6,387 nucleotides of DNA. Source: Nitrospirota bacterium. Lineage in GTDB: Bacteria > Nitrospirota_A > Leptospirillia > Leptospirillales > Leptospirillaceae. Position 1 is the stretch's first letter. The number at the start of each line of letters is the position of its first letter. The DNA is taken from contig DAIBSV010000033.1 in NCBI GenBank assembly GCA_027415455.1, positions 7,987 to 14,373 on the forward strand. Direction: 5' to 3'. Position numbers and translations under genes: made by a program. Below, one piece after another: positions 5,143 through 6,387 of this stretch. The notes beneath the pieces were generated by a model. That model made no database searches and was not told the DNA's origin. It saw nothing but the letters and a program-made list of their open reading frames with translations.

Positions 5143-5187
5143 CCCGGGGGGCCTCTCAGGGAACCCTCTCCCCCCGGGTTGTTTTTT
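5143..5187 (+). terminator. Strong hairpin with T tract, reading in the plus direction
   Basis: CCCGGGGGG (5143-5151) pairs perfectly with CCCCCCGGG (5170-5178). The loop holds a further AGGG/CCCT pairing (5158-5167), and TTGTTTTTT follows (5179-5187). This is a textbook intrinsic terminator for plus-strand transcription. Both flanking genes are on the minus strand, where the hairpin is preceded by A6 and followed by no T tract, so for them it acts at most as a structured leader 84 bases before the barrel start. Confidence 0.65.
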
Positions 5188-5294
5188 CTAGGGAACACAC
5201 CTCACGTCTTGACCTGTTTCGTCAGTCATTCCATCGCTTCCTTCCTTCTCCGGGTCAGAAGGCGTCCGGAGTCCTGGTCCGACCTTCCGGGGGA

Positions 5295-5615
5295 TCAGGG
5301 ACGATGATCGTTCCGGGGAGCCGGAGCCGGATCCCCTTCTGTTGAGACTTCATCCCAGAGCTTCACGGGACCGCTTTCCTCATAGATCACTCCGGGAAGG
5401 ATCTCGATGGGGTAGACGCCCGCTCCCCGGGCCCGAAGGTTGATTTCCCGGTCCGGAAGAGGGGGGCCGAAGTCGGAAGGCTTCGTCCCGGAGACTCCGC
5501 CCGGATCTTTGAAGGCGACGAGGGAAGGGCCGTCGGCCGCGATTCCGGACGGAGAAAGGCCCGGGAGGCCGTTCAGGGAGAAAAACAGGAGCAGGAGGAG
5601 GATTCCCCGTGTCAT
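5295..5615 (-). CDS. Small exported protein of 106 residues, unknown function
   Basis: ATG 5615-5613 has an AAGG ribosome site about 7 bases upstream; the stop is TGA 5297-5295. Residues 1-27 form a signal peptide: TR, a hydrophobic core with five consecutive Leu, and cleavage near GIAA (26/27). No Cys is present, so it is not a lipoprotein. The mature part of about 79 residues is rich in Pro and Gly and contains LPDREINLRARG (53-64), a motif resembling LPDRILDSMRGG in the neighbouring upstream gene, then GVYPIEILPGVIYEE. No family was recognised. It lies 75 bases after the upstream gene and 235 bases before the barrel gene on the same strand, so it probably belongs to the same exported-protein module. 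Charged residues rise near the C-terminus (RNDHRP). A periplasmic or surface accessory protein is the most sensible guess. Confidence 0.65.
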   Translation of the reverse strand: MTRGILLLLLFFSLNGLPGLSPSGIAADGPSLVAFKDPGGVSGTKPSDFGPPLPDREINLRARGAGVYPIEILPGVIYEESGPVKLWDEVSTEGDPAPAPRNDHRP

Positions 5616-5690
5616 GGGTACGCCTTTTCTGAAGGGGCGGTCCCGGTGCCGTTCCTTTGCCCCGAGGACCTCAGGTGTTGGCGATGAGGC

Positions 5691-6386
5691 CTAGAAACGG
5701 CTCAGGATCGAGCCGAGCGTCGCCGCCTGGTTGAATCTGAGAATCATGTTGGTCGTGTGGGTCGTCGGCCCCAGGTTGCCGATGATTCCGTTCAGCTGGG
5801 TCACATGCTGGATCAGGACATTGTTGGCATCGTTCTGGATGACGGTGGTCAGGCTCCCGGCGTTGGAAAGGGCGTTCCCGGCCACCCCGGAGTTTCCGGA
5901 GCCGACGGAAACGAGGGTCGTGGTCGGGCTGGAAAGGGTCCTGTTTACGGAGCCGCTTCCCGTGGGTGGTGGCGTCACGACGGAGACTTCGGGAAGTGTC
6001 TGGGAACCTGTTCCCGGGGCGGAATGTCCCGATCCCGTCGCGGAGGTATTCATCACGGTGTTGATCGAAGACGCTCCGGGGCCGGTTTTTTGTGTGACCG
6101 CGGAGGATCCGCCGGATGCGGTCGAACCGGACGAGGGAACGAGTCCAAGCTCCTTCAATGCCGGATTGTTGATGACATTCTGGAGGGAGGTGATGACGTT
6201 GTTCGCCAGGGTCAGGTCGGTCTCCGAGATCAGAACATTGTTGACCCATGTGACCGACCGGAAGGAGAAGTTGAAGTTCATGTCTCCGACGGAGAACCCT
6301 CCCCGCATGCTGTCGAGGATCCTGTCCGGGAGGGCCGGGGCCCCGACCCGGTCCTTGAGGTCGAGGGCCTTGGCCTCGGAGGGAAA
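5691..6386 (-). CDS. Secreted Asn/Gly/Ser/Thr-rich protein with double-glycine-type leader (5' end beyond window)
   Basis: The frame is open from the window edge to TAG 5693-5691, giving 231 visible residues. The internal Met at 6308 is not the likely start, because family-like sequence precedes it. Visible residues 19-30 read LPDRILDSMRGG, matching the double-glycine leader pattern (hydrophobic at -12, -7 and -4, GG at -2/-1), followed by FSVGDMNFNFSF. The rest alternates beta-prone stretches (VNNVLISETDLTLANN, VIQNDANNVLIQHVTQLN) with a long Gly/Ser/Thr/Pro-rich middle (about 80-160) and ends in LSRF. RGGF proteins of this type are, from memory, seen beside C39 peptidases and beta-barrel exporters, in the manner of the Fap amyloid system; that link is inference. 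No Cys and few charges suggest an extracellular or surface structural protein. It is the first of three exported-protein genes on this strand. Confidence 0.7.
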   Translation of the reverse strand, partial: FPSEAKALDLKDRVGAPALPDRILDSMRGGFSVGDMNFNFSFRSVTWVNNVLISETDLTLANNVITSLQNVINNPALKELGLVPSSGSTASGGSSAVTQKTGPGASSINTVMNTSATGSGHSAPGTGSQTLPEVSVVTPPPTGSGSVNRTLSSPTTTLVSVGSGNSGVAGNALSNAGSLTTVIQNDANNVLIQHVTQLNGIIGNLGPTTHTTNMILRFNQAATLGSILSRF

Positions 6387-6387
6387 G

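Noticed and set aside
5209..5237. TTGACC as a plus-strand -35 box
   Set aside because: No acceptable -10 hexamer lies 16-18 bases downstream (CATCGC region).
1..6387. CRISPR array, tRNA or rRNA genes
   Set aside because: Scanned both strands by eye; no regularly spaced direct repeats and no cloverleaf or rRNA-like conserved segments were seen.

Overview
The window looks like chromosomal DNA of a Gram-negative bacterium: it encodes exported proteins, an outer-membrane beta-barrel and a lipid-metabolism enzyme with an acyltransferase domain. The overall feel (moderately high GC, decayed ISL3-type element, barrel-type exported proteins) is compatible with a Leptospirillum-like acidophile, but that is a weak guess from memory and nothing here proves the taxon. 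Base composition is very uneven by eye: the promoter zone around 480-540 is extremely AT-rich, the transposon remnant and the exported-protein genes are roughly 60% GC, and the ligase/acyltransferase segment is clearly higher.

Left part, plus strand (1-890). The last 46 codons of an upstream gene (2-142), possibly an FNR-like reductase, are followed by a long non-coding stretch with one plausible terminator. Then comes a compact unit: an extended -10 promoter in an AT-rich tract, a leader with a perfect 8-bp hairpin, a strong Shine-Dalgarno, a 43-residue single-span membrane protein (602-733), and a bulged 12-bp hairpin plus a short U-tailed hairpin behind it.

Middle (about 884-2243), minus strand. 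This is a dead ISL3-family insertion sequence with recognisable imperfect terminal inverted repeats and A-rich flanks. Its transposase is broken by about five frameshifts and one internal TAG, yet homology can be followed from the N-terminus through the DDE residues to the C-terminus by switching frames.

Right part, minus strand (2310-6387). Read in the direction of transcription, it holds the 3' part of a secreted protein with a double-glycine-type leader (5691-6386, running off the window), a 106-residue exported protein sharing an LPDR...RG motif with it (5295-5615), and the 5' part of an outer-membrane beta-barrel gene (start 5059). The barrel gene stops resembling its family near 4310. 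From the same point the other frame becomes the C-terminal half of a long-chain fatty-acid adenylate-forming enzyme, followed by an acyl-carrier domain and a PlsC-like acyltransferase domain (stop at 2310). Two unrelated genes have therefore lost their facing halves and been joined at a tandem CCCGGT repeat, by a genomic deletion or an assembly join. The truncated ligase lacks the ATP P-loop half, and its PlsC domain has Phe in place of the catalytic His. The three exported proteins plausibly belong to one surface-protein export module. The ligase/acyltransferase appears unrelated to them and is next to them only because of the join.
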